Notes under the pieces: model-generated | The model's database searches: none | Seen by the model: only the letters and a program-made list of their open reading frames with translations | What the model was told of the DNA's origin: nothing | Assembly (NCBI GenBank): GCA_018714725.1 | Contig: DVMZ01000003.1 | Span: forward strand, 1 to 12,005 | Direction of reading: 5' to 3' | DNA length: 12,005 nucleotides | Source of the DNA: Candidatus Scatosoma pullistercoris | Lineage (GTDB): Bacteria; Bacillota; Clostridia; Christensenellales; Borkfalkiaceae | Position numbers and translations under genes: made by a program | Shown: positions 1 through 6,287 of the stretch, piece after piece | Numbering within the stretch: the first letter of the stretch is position 1 | How the letters are laid out: each line of letters begins with the position of its first letter

Positions 1-145
1 CCTTGCCGCTGACGACGGCGACGACCTTTTTGATGACGGAGCCTTCGTGCGGCTGTTTGAGAAAGCTCTCCGGCTTCCGCGAAGAACAGTTTTCGCCGCA
101 GGAAGAGCAGTCGTGCGTGCAATTTTCCGGTGTGTTTTCAGACAT
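1..145 (-). CDS. mrp: Mrp/NBP35-family iron-sulfur carrier ATPase, N-terminal part only
   Basis: The first 48 codons of a gene that runs off the left edge of the window. Mrp/NBP35 (ApbC) proteins are cytoplasmic P-loop ATPases that bind and transfer Fe-S clusters to apo-proteins. Seen here: a cysteine-rich N-terminus with Cys9, Cys13, Cys16 and Cys20 (C-x3-C-x2-C-x3-C, containing CTHDCSSCGENC), then the stretch SFLKQPHEGSVIKKVV, and finally VVSGK at the edge, which is where the deviant Walker A motif (usually GKGGVGKS) begins. The nucleotide-binding core itself is not visible. The ATG at 143-145 is preceded by AGGAG about 12 bases upstream, and a consensus promoter lies upstream of that. The gene is divergent from the SRP RNA and unrelated to the sugar cluster. 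The family call rests on the N-terminal pattern alone. Confidence 0.8.
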   Translation of the reverse strand, partial: MSENTPENCTHDCSSCGENCSSRKPESFLKQPHEGSVIKKVVAVVSGK

Positions 146-181
146 AAATACTCTTTTCTCCTCGTCTTTTCAAACGCCCCC

Positions 182-210
182 ATTATACTCCTTTTCCCGC
201 TTCTTGTCAA
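182..210 (-). promoter_or_regulatory. Sigma-A (sigma-70 type) promoter of the Mrp/NBP35 gene
   Basis: On the minus strand, TTGACA (210-205) and TATAAT (187-182) are separated by exactly 17 bases, a perfect match to the housekeeping consensus. Transcription should begin near 175, giving a leader of about 30 bases before the ATG at 145. The strength suggests constitutive expression. Confidence 0.88.
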
Positions 211-302
211 CGCAAAACGCCCTTAAAAAACAAATAAGCGCGGACAAACGCAAAGCGGCTTTCCCGCGCGCGAAAATCGACAAAATTTCCCCGCAAAAAC
301 GG

Positions 303-331
303 TTGCAATCCGGGGCGAAATGGTGTATAAT
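303..331 (+). promoter_or_regulatory. Sigma-A promoter of the SRP RNA gene
   Basis: TTGCAA (303-308) and TATAAT (326-331) are separated by 17 bases. The predicted start near 338 coincides with the first base of the conserved SRP RNA sequence, which supports both calls. It is divergent from the Mrp promoter, with about 90 bases between the two -35 boxes. Confidence 0.88.
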
Positions 332-337
332 ATAAAA

Positions 338-602
338 GCTGTGCTAGGTGGGGAGTCAGCGGCACCCTGTATCTGCAATCCGCTATAGCAGAACCGAACG
401 CCTTTCCCGGCGGCGTTTATGGAAGGCAGCGCATCGTAAGGAATGTTGATAGCAAGGTCTCATGCAACGCAATGTCGTGAACCGTGTCAGGGCAGGAATG
501 CAGCAGCACTAAGCGGATTTTTGCGTGTGCCATGAGGTAGCTTTGAAGGAGTCACCTGCGGTGTTTCCGCTTCGGTAAATTCCGACAAAAAAGGCCGCAC
601 AG
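338..602 (+). ncRNA. ffs: Signal recognition particle RNA, large Gram-positive type (4.5S/6S homologue with Alu domain)
   Basis: The RNA scaffold of the signal recognition particle; with Ffh it targets nascent membrane and secreted proteins to the translocon. The 5' Alu domain is recognisable from GTGCTAGGTGGGGAG and CCTGTATCTGCAATCC, very close to the Bacillus subtilis scRNA. The Ffh-binding S domain (helix 8) is seen as GTCAGG...AGCAGCA enclosing a GGAA tetraloop at 495-498. The ends pair: CTGTGC at 339-344 is complementary to GCACAG at 597-602, and is followed by six T. The length of about 265 bases fits the large bacterial form. A matched promoter ends 7 bases upstream and a strong terminator follows. 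The exact 3' end (602-608) is inferred from helix closure. Confidence 0.95.
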
Positions 603-610
603 TTTTTTAT

Positions 611-648
611 CGTTCCTTTTCGCTTGTTCGCGAAAAGGAACGTTTTTT
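611..648 (+). terminator. Intrinsic terminator of the SRP RNA gene
   Basis: A perfect 13-bp stem, CGTTCCTTTTCGC (611-623) with GCGAAAAGGAACG (630-642), a 6-base loop, and six T at 643-648. It lies just beyond the closing helix of the SRP RNA, so the primary transcript is probably trimmed back to the mature 3' end. Confidence 0.92.
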
Positions 649-700
649 CATACCCGACAAAGCGCACCGGAGCGAATCCGGAAGTATTTTGCCGGAACAT

Positions 701-728
701 AAAAATACAGGCGGGCGTCCGCCTGTAT
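701..728 (-). terminator. Intrinsic terminator closing the minus-strand sugar cluster
   Basis: On the minus strand, ATACAGGCGG (728-719) and CCGCCTGTAT (714-705) form a perfect 10-bp stem with a 4-base loop, followed by a T run (705-701). It lies about 120 bases after the stop of the GH78 fragment and faces the SRP terminator, so the two transcription units converge here. I see nothing else in 729-849, a slightly AT-rich untranslated stretch. Confidence 0.85.
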
Positions 729-849
729 CCTTATCCGCGCAGTTTTTACCGAGATTTGAGTTTTATGCAATTTCAGTTTTATATAAGGGATGCGCATTAT
801 GAAAAATATTTTTCCGCGTTCCGTCCGCCAGGTTCGTTCTGCGTTGCGA

Positions 850-1722
850 TCATAAAAAAACGTGCTCGCCGGGATTTGCCAGATATCTCTCCCCGCCCGG
901 AAGAATGATTTCCGCAACGGTATTTGCCGGAACACAGACCCTGTATTTCCAACCGTGCTCCGAGCGCTCCCAACCGCAGGAAACTTTGCCGTAAACGCTC
1001 TGATATTCGACTTTTGCAAAAGTAAAACTTCCGCCCGGAACAGGCGCTATGCGGAATTTGTTTTCTCCGGCAACGGAAATGCCGCACATCTCGGAGAACA
1101 CCCAACCCAAAACCGCTCCTTTGGAATAGTGGTCCAAAGACGCGATACCGCCTTGCGCCTCCGTGCCTTCCCAGCTTTCCCAGATCGTAGTGGCGCCCGT
1201 TTTGGGCATGAACAGCCAGCCGGGCATTTCCTTGTTTTCCAGCAGGCGATAGGCGTACTCCGGATTGATTTTCGCCAGCACGCCGAGAATGAACGGCGTG
1301 GACAAAAATCCCGTCCCCACCCGCCAGCGATAGTGCTCCATGGCTTCGATCAGACGATTTTCGGCGAATTTTTTCTGAGTTTCGTCCAACAGCTCCAGAT
1401 ACAAAGGCCGCACGAGCATGGCCTGTCGGTCGGTGTCAAGCGTATATGCCGGAGTTCGCCGGATTGCCTGATAGGCCTCCTTTGCCCTTTCGGCATAAAA
1501 AGCGTACCGCCTCTCATCCTCTTCCCTGCCGAGCACCCCGGCAATTTCCGACATCAACCGCATCATCCAGCTCGCATAGGCGGTGGCGAGCACGGCGTTC
1601 AGCAACAGCGCCCCGCACGGGCCGAGCAGATAACCCAGCCATTTCTCTTTTCCTGTCACATTTTGGGAATGCACCCGGCTGTCAAATATCTTTCCGCTCA
1701 ATCTTTGTCCCTGTTTCAGCAT
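850..1722 (-). CDS. C-terminal fragment of a GH78 alpha-L-rhamnosidase (N-terminal two thirds missing)
   Basis: An intact frame of 290 residues that matches only the distal part of the GH78 (alpha/alpha)6 catalytic barrel plus the C-terminal beta domain. Residues about 37-90 (GALLLNAVLATAYASW, then an LMSEIAGVLG helix) align by eye with the GATDKYFVANVFYYV region of the full-length GH78 in this window. GTGFLSTPFILGVLA and GATTIWESW (Glu182, position of the proposed catalytic base) follow, then the C-terminal domain ending near AEIILPGGE. The N-terminal beta domains and the conserved DCPQRDERLGWTGD acid motif are absent, so hydrolase activity is unlikely. Its ATG follows the GH3 stop codon directly (TGA-ATG), implying translational coupling or a deletion that fused the two regions. 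It differs clearly from the other GH78, so it is not a recent duplicate. It may be a pseudogene or a small domesticated protein; the first 30 residues are poorly assignable. Confidence 0.75.
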   Translation of the reverse strand: MLKQGQRLSGKIFDSRVHSQNVTGKEKWLGYLLGPCGALLLNAVLATAYASWMMRLMSEIAGVLGREEDERRYAFYAERAKEAYQAIRRTPAYTLDTDRQAMLVRPLYLELLDETQKKFAENRLIEAMEHYRWRVGTGFLSTPFILGVLAKINPEYAYRLLENKEMPGWLFMPKTGATTIWESWEGTEAQGGIASLDHYSKGAVLGWVFSEMCGISVAGENKFRIAPVPGGSFTFAKVEYQSVYGKVSCGWERSEHGWKYRVCVPANTVAEIILPGGERYLANPGEHVFL

Positions 1723-4155
1723 TCAGTTCTTTTTTCCTTTGCCGGGGTTTTCCGCATTTTCGGCCGGCGAACGAAAGTATTTCAATCCGCGGAGCAGATG
1801 ACCGTTGGCGATGGCCGCAAATCCTTGCGCAAAATGATACGGGAACGCCTGCCCCGCCGACATAGACATGGAACTAAGCGAATTGCTCTCCAAAATCCGT
1901 TTCATGAACAGCGCGCCTTTGATCTTATTGTCCTTTTCCGCTCCCTCCGGCAATTTTGCGGCCTCCTTCATCTGCTTTTTGGCCTCTTTCAGCACGGAAT
2001 TATACAGGATCCTGCCGAAAAAAGTCGCCTGCAGATCGGTAAAGCGCGACTCGAGCGTAATGGGCTTTTTCGGAGGCAGTGCGGGAATCTTCCTTCCGCT
2101 CATTTTTTCAAATACCTCATCGCTTACTTCCAGCCGCGCGCCGCGATAGGCCCTTTCCACCTCTTCGGGGCAGGGGCTGCATTTTTCTCCGCGGATCCGG
2201 ATCGTCTGCGACAGGCGAACCGTGCAGCAATCGGAACAGAGCTGCAACGCATATTCGCCGTCCTCCAGTATCCACGCATTCTTTCCGATGTCGAAACAGC
2301 GAAGATCCGCCCGTTCCGCCGTCAGCGAAACGACTTTGCTTTCTCCCGCTTCCAGATATACCTTCCGGAAAGCGCGCAATTCGCGTCTGGGGTTGAAGAC
2401 GTTGTCCTGCGGCGCCCCGACATACAGCTGCACCACTTCCGCGCCGTCCCTTTCGCCCGTGTTTTTCACCGTGCAGGAAACGGTGATTTTTTCGCCGTCG
2501 TCGCTTACCTGCATATCCGACCACGCAAAATCGGTGTAGCTGAGCCCATAGCCGAACGGATAGCGCACCCGCTTTCCCGCCGTCGTATAATACCGATAGC
2601 CGACAAAGACGCTCTCCTTGTAGACTTCCCGCGCCGAGGCGGAAAATTCTTTTCCGAACGGCACGTCCGCATAGGCGAGCGGCCATGTTTCCGCCAGCCT
2701 TCCCGCGGGATTGGCCCGGCCGTACAAAAGGCGGGCGCAGGCCCTGCCGCCCGACTGTCCCGGCAGGTACATATCCAGAACGGCGTTTACCTTTTCCTCG
2801 AACGGAAGCTCGACCGGCGCCCCGCCGAACAGCACGACGACAATTTTTTTGCCCGCTTTGACAAGAGCGTCGACAAGCGCCCTCTGATTTTCGGGCAGCA
2901 TCATATTTTCCCGGTCGCAGCTCTCGCTTTCCACGGAATCGGTCAGGCCGGCAAAGACCAGCGCCGTTTCAAAGCCGGCGGCTTTGACGAGCGCCTCTTC
3001 GATGAGTTCGGGCTGAGCTTCCGTCCTGTTCTCGGTATATCCTCTCGCAAAGACATACGGAACGCCCATTTCCTCGAAGGCGGCTTTCGGCGAAGTCACT
3101 TTTGTGGGATTGATCATCGAGCTGCCGGCGCCCTGATAGCGCATCTTTTCAAACAGATCGCCGCAGACAAAAACTTTCTCCCCTTCTTTCAAAGGCAATA
3201 TGCCGTCGTTTTTGAGCAGTACGGCGCAATCCTCCGCGATCCGGCACGCGAGCGCGTCGTTCGTGTCAAAATCGCAGTCGTCGGGCATGGCTTTGCAATA
3301 TTTTTCCACCAGTCGCAGCACGTTTGCGACCGCTTTGTCGAGATCCTCCTGCGACAGCGTTCCGTTTTTCAGTCCGTCCGCAATCCATTTCCGGCAAACG
3401 GCGGTGTCGCCCGGCATCTCGAGATCCAGTCCGGCTTTCAGGCCGGCGACGCGGTCGTGCATCGCGCCCCAATCGGTCATCACCAGTCCGTCAAAGCCCC
3501 ATTCCCCGCGCAGAATGTCTGTCAGGAGCGTCTTATTCTGCGAGCAGTATTCGCCGTTGACTTTGTTATAAGCGCACATTATCGTCGCCGGAGCGGACTC
3601 CTTGACGACAATTTCAAACACTTTGAGGTAGATTTCCCGCATGGCGCGCAGATCGGCGACGCTGTCGCCCATAAACCGGAAATTTTCCGAGTTATTGAGC
3701 GCAAAATGCTTGACGGACACGCCGACGCCCTTGCCTTGTATGCCGCGCACCTCCGCCGCGCCCAGTTTCCCCGCGAGCAGCGGATCCTCCGAAAAATACT
3801 CGAAATTTCTGCCCGCAAGCGGATTGCGTTTGATGTTGACGCCCGGTCCCAGCACGACGTGGACGCCGTATTTATGGGCTTCCCCGGCGATCGCCGCGCC
3901 AAGCTGAGACAAATTGTCCGGATTCCAGCCGCACGCCGTAGTCGCCGCCGTGGGGAAAGCCGTGGAAGGAAGACTGCCGGCAATGCCGTTGTCCCCTCCT
4001 CCCGTCTGCACGCGGAGCCCGTGCGGCCCGTCCGAAGTGTGCAAAGAGGGAATCCCCAACCGGGAAACCGGACGGGTGCACATAAAGTTTACGCCCGCGA
4101 CGAGCGTCGCTTTTTCCTCTGCCGTCAGTTCCTTCAAAATCTTTTCAATATCCAT
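1723..4155 (-). CDS. GH3-family beta-glycosidase (beta-glucosidase-like), cytoplasmic, with C-terminal extension
   Basis: An 810-residue retaining beta-glycosidase with no signal peptide, so it should act on imported sugars. Domain order: a TIM-barrel with SDGPHGLR (41-48), VKHF (148-151) and MTDWGAMHD, whose Asp228 is the expected nucleophile. Next comes the alpha/beta sandwich with LLKNDGILPL (313-322), ESCDR (Glu411 at the usual acid/base position, normally EGxDR) and LPGQSGG. An FnIII-like domain follows (about 540-625), then a 150-residue tail absent from minimal GH3 enzymes. Five cysteines cluster at 640-662. The ATG at 4155 is chosen because MDIEKILKELTAEEKATLV is a normal GH3 start and AGG motifs precede it; the frame stays open upstream only through the promoter and hairpin. 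It follows the permease genes and abuts the GH78 fragment. Beta-glucosidase is likely, but xylosidase or another exo-specificity is possible. Confidence 0.92.
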   Translation of the reverse strand: MDIEKILKELTAEEKATLVAGVNFMCTRPVSRLGIPSLHTSDGPHGLRVQTGGGDNGIAGSLPSTAFPTAATTACGWNPDNLSQLGAAIAGEAHKYGVHVVLGPGVNIKRNPLAGRNFEYFSEDPLLAGKLGAAEVRGIQGKGVGVSVKHFALNNSENFRFMGDSVADLRAMREIYLKVFEIVVKESAPATIMCAYNKVNGEYCSQNKTLLTDILRGEWGFDGLVMTDWGAMHDRVAGLKAGLDLEMPGDTAVCRKWIADGLKNGTLSQEDLDKAVANVLRLVEKYCKAMPDDCDFDTNDALACRIAEDCAVLLKNDGILPLKEGEKVFVCGDLFEKMRYQGAGSSMINPTKVTSPKAAFEEMGVPYVFARGYTENRTEAQPELIEEALVKAAGFETALVFAGLTDSVESESCDRENMMLPENQRALVDALVKAGKKIVVVLFGGAPVELPFEEKVNAVLDMYLPGQSGGRACARLLYGRANPAGRLAETWPLAYADVPFGKEFSASAREVYKESVFVGYRYYTTAGKRVRYPFGYGLSYTDFAWSDMQVSDDGEKITVSCTVKNTGERDGAEVVQLYVGAPQDNVFNPRRELRAFRKVYLEAGESKVVSLTAERADLRCFDIGKNAWILEDGEYALQLCSDCCTVRLSQTIRIRGEKCSPCPEEVERAYRGARLEVSDEVFEKMSGRKIPALPPKKPITLESRFTDLQATFFGRILYNSVLKEAKKQMKEAAKLPEGAEKDNKIKGALFMKRILESNSLSSMSMSAGQAFPYHFAQGFAAIANGHLLRGLKYFRSPAENAENPGKGKKN

Positions 4156-4198
4156 AGCCCTATTCCTGCCGTTTTTGTCAATTCTCCCGATAAGATAT

Positions 4199-4228
4199 GC
4201 CGACCGCCGCAAAAATCCGGCGGTCGGC
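4199..4228. promoter_or_regulatory. GC-rich leader hairpin before the GH3 gene
   Basis: A perfect 11-bp inverted repeat, GCCGACCGCCG (4199-4209) with CGGCGGTCGGC (4218-4228), and an 8-base loop. In the minus-strand transcript it sits about 45 bases before the GH3 start and is not followed by a T run (ATATCTTATC instead), so it is not a typical terminator for the cluster. On the plus strand it is followed by TTCTTTTTT, but no plus-strand gene needs it. It may stabilise the 5' end, act as a processing site, or block antisense transcription. Confidence 0.6.
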
Positions 4229-4262
4229 GGTTCTTTTTTATTTCCGCAGTTCCATCGATAGT

Positions 4263-4291
4263 ATTTTACAAGGTTCTGCAAATCCGGTCAA
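4263..4291 (-). promoter_or_regulatory. Probable internal sigma-A promoter for GH3
   Basis: On the minus strand, TTGACC (4291-4286) and TAAAAT (4268-4263) lie 17 bases apart, one mismatch each from consensus. It sits in the 148-base gap between the YtcP-type permease and GH3. Transcription would start near 4256, giving a leader of about 100 bases that contains the 4199-4228 hairpin. Confidence 0.65.
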
Positions 4292-4303
4292 GCGATTCCG
4301 TAC

Positions 4304-5215
4304 TTATTCTTTTACGCCGCCGAGCACCGCGCCCTTCTCGATATATTTCTGGAAAAAGGGGAACACGATCAGAATGGGGACGGTGGCGATCACGGCGAGC
4401 CCGTACTGAATGAGATACCGCGAATAGTCGATGCTGCCGCCCAGCGTGAAATCCACGTTCTCCGCAATCATTCTGTTGACAAACAGCTGCAACGGCCACC
4501 ATTCCGTCGCGGAGGAAAGATAAACATAAGCCTGGAACCAGGAATTCCACTGTGCCACGACGCTGTACAGAAGAATGACCGTGGCGATGCTCATGCACTG
4601 CGGGAGGCTGATCTGGAACATGATGCGCAGATGTCCCGCACCGTCCAGTTCCGCCGCTTCCACCGTCGATTCGGGCACTCCGCCGAACCCGTTCATCATC
4701 ATGATCATGAAGAAAGAATTGGTACAGGTGGGCAGGATAATCGCGAACGGAGTGTTGACCAGTCCGTACTTGCCCATGACGATATAGGTCGGAATCAGGC
4801 CGCCGCTGAACATCATGGTGAACATGACGAACAGGATCATGATCCCGCGGTATCTCGTGTTCCGGCTCATGACATAGCCGCCGATGACGTTCAGCACGAA
4901 ACCGAGCGCGGTGGCGGAAACCATGTACAAAATGGTGTTGCGATACCCCACGAGCACGTTGGAATTTGAGAAAATGTGCTTATAGCCGTCCAGGTTCCAG
5001 TCTCCGACCGGGAGCCAGATCATTCCGTCCGAACGATAGAGCGTAAGTCCGTCGGAAAGGGACGCGACCAGCGAATACCAGAGCGGCACAAGGCATATAA
5101 ACGCCACAAAAATGAGCAGCAGCCAGATCACGACGTCGGCAATCATTCCTCCGACCGTGTTCTTTTCCACCATGCCGCCGTTTCTGTATTTTGTTTTGAC
5201 TTTTCGAGTTGCCAT
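4304..5215 (-). CDS. ABC sugar transporter permease, YtcP/LplC type (CUT1, MalG-like)
   Basis: A 303-residue inner-membrane subunit, one half of the heterodimeric permease channel of a carbohydrate ABC importer. About six hydrophobic segments are visible, the first at residues 24-48 and others near 97-117, 125-146, 156-175, 205-222 and 268-288. The cytoplasmic EAA loop that docks to the ATPase is EAAELDGAGHLRIMF (186-200). The C-terminus, GAVLGGVKE, resembles the GxxxGxVKG ending common in this family. It starts 12 bases after the stop of the LplB-type permease; that stop overlaps its Shine-Dalgarno (TGAGGAGGGG), so the two are translationally linked. No ATPase gene is nearby; a shared MsmX-like ATPase is the usual partner in this class. 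Confidence 0.95.
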   Translation of the reverse strand: MATRKVKTKYRNGGMVEKNTVGGMIADVVIWLLLIFVAFICLVPLWYSLVASLSDGLTLYRSDGMIWLPVGDWNLDGYKHIFSNSNVLVGYRNTILYMVSATALGFVLNVIGGYVMSRNTRYRGIMILFVMFTMMFSGGLIPTYIVMGKYGLVNTPFAIILPTCTNSFFMIMMMNGFGGVPESTVEAAELDGAGHLRIMFQISLPQCMSIATVILLYSVVAQWNSWFQAYVYLSSATEWWPLQLFVNRMIAENVDFTLGGSIDYSRYLIQYGLAVIATVPILIVFPFFQKYIEKGAVLGGVKE

Positions 5216-5227
5216 ATTTTCCCCTCC

Positions 5228-6211
5228 TCAGAACAGCGACGTCTTTGCCGCCAGCCTTGTCAGCTTGTTGGAAATGAGCAGCAGCGCCGTCGCGATCACC
5301 GACTGGAACAGTCCGGCCGCTGAAGAGAGGCCGTAATTGTTCTCGGCGACGCCGTAACGGTAGGTGAACGTCGAAAGGCAGTCCGCCGTATCGTAAATGC
5401 TCGTATTGTACAGCAGCAGGACTTTATCGAATCCCGTAGTGAACACCAGCCCGACCTGCAGCGTAAACATGGTGATCACGGTGGGGATGATGGACGGAAG
5501 CGTAATGTGCCATACCCGCTTCCAGCGCCCCGCGCCGTCGAGAGCCGCCGCTTCGTTCAGATCGGGATTGATGTTGGAAATCGCCGCCACGAACACGATG
5601 GCGCCGTACCCCGCGCCCTGCCATACCCCGGCAAAGGTGTTGATCCACCAGAAATACTTGGGATTGGTCAGCATATCCTCTCTCTGCGCGCCGAGCGCGA
5701 CAAAGATATCGGTGATGATGCCCGTACTGCTCAAAAAGTCTTTCAGCAAAGAACAGACGACAACCGTCGCCACAAAGTACGGCATATAACTGATCGTCTG
5801 AATGGTACGCTTGAACCAATACACCCGCACCTGAGAGATCAGCAGACCCAGGATCACGGGACAAACGAACCCGATCGTCAGATTCATGAACGCCATCACG
5901 CAGGTATTGCGGAACACGAGCGGGAACGAATCGTTCGTAAACAGATCCACGAAGTTTTCCCAGCCGATCCACTCGCTGTTGAACACGCCCCTGCCCGTCT
6001 TGTAATCCTGGAAAGCGATCACAATGCCGAACATGGGAATGTAATTAAACAGAATAAAGAACAATGCGACGGGAAGGAACAGCGCATAGAGTTTCCAGTC
6101 TCTCTTCCAATCTTTGATCCAGCGCCTTTTCCACCCGCCCTGCGGTTTACCGACAGCCGCGGCGCACGCGGTCTGTTCCGCGCCGTCCGCCAGCTTGCTT
6201 TTCTGTTCCAT
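5228..6211 (-). CDS. ABC sugar transporter permease, LplB type (CUT1, MalF-like)
   Basis: A 327-residue membrane subunit, partner of the YtcP-type permease. The N-terminal 40 residues are charged and cytoplasmic (WKRRWIKDWKRDWK), then LYALFLPVALFFILFNYIPM opens the first membrane segment. More follow near 104-126, 142-156, 190-212, 241-260 and 298-314. The EAA loop is EAAALDGAGRWKRVWHITLP (220-239). The phrase YIPMFGIVIAFQDYK is characteristic of LplB-type permeases, which pair with LipO-type binding lipoproteins for complex plant or host glycans. The start is well supported by GGGGAGGAG 5 bases before the ATG. A strong hairpin with a T run lies just upstream, and no separate promoter is visible in the 76-base gap, so expression should depend on read-through from the lipoprotein gene. 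Confidence 0.95.
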   Translation of the reverse strand: MEQKSKLADGAEQTACAAAVGKPQGGWKRRWIKDWKRDWKLYALFLPVALFFILFNYIPMFGIVIAFQDYKTGRGVFNSEWIGWENFVDLFTNDSFPLVFRNTCVMAFMNLTIGFVCPVILGLLISQVRVYWFKRTIQTISYMPYFVATVVVCSLLKDFLSSTGIITDIFVALGAQREDMLTNPKYFWWINTFAGVWQGAGYGAIVFVAAISNINPDLNEAAALDGAGRWKRVWHITLPSIIPTVITMFTLQVGLVFTTGFDKVLLLYNTSIYDTADCLSTFTYRYGVAENNYGLSSAAGLFQSVIATALLLISNKLTRLAAKTSLF

Positions 6212-6230
6212 ACAAACTCCTCCCCTTTCT

Positions 6231-6275
6231 AAAAAGGGGCGGCAAACCGTGACATTCCCTACGATCCGCCGCCCC
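6231..6275 (-). terminator. Intrinsic terminator or attenuator between the lipoprotein and the permeases
   Basis: On the minus strand, GGGGCGGC (6275-6268) pairs with GCCGCCCC (6243-6236) and TTTTT follows (6235-6231). Inside it, GGATCGT and ACGGTTT can extend the stem with A-U, G-C and G-U pairs to about 15 bp with a 10-base loop. It begins 12 bases after the lipoprotein stop and ends about 20 bases before the permease ATG. It probably stops most transcripts, so that the surface lipoproteins are made in excess of the membrane subunits. Confidence 0.82.
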
Positions 6276-6287
6276 GCAATTTTTGTT

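Noticed and set aside
3..335. A plus-strand frame of 110 codons at the left edge.
   Set aside because: It is antisense to the Mrp N-terminus and runs through the divergent promoters, including the SRP promoter; no ribosome binding site or domain is seen.
509..1105. Several small frames on both strands over the SRP RNA, the terminators and the GH78 fragment end.
   Set aside because: They overlap a structured RNA and two terminator hairpins, or the GH78 frame, and show no coding features.
4156..4281. A 42-codon N-terminal extension of the GH3 gene starting at 4281.
   Set aside because: The extra stretch is not GH3-like. It covers the leader hairpin and much of the probable promoter, and the ATG at 4155 gives a normal GH3 N-terminus.
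862..4413. A plus-strand open frame of 1183 codons.
   Set aside because: It lies antisense to the GH78 fragment, the GH3 gene and the end of a permease, all with clear family motifs. Its translation is rich in Arg, Phe and His with no recognisable domain, as expected from the reverse complement of a GC-rich coding strand.
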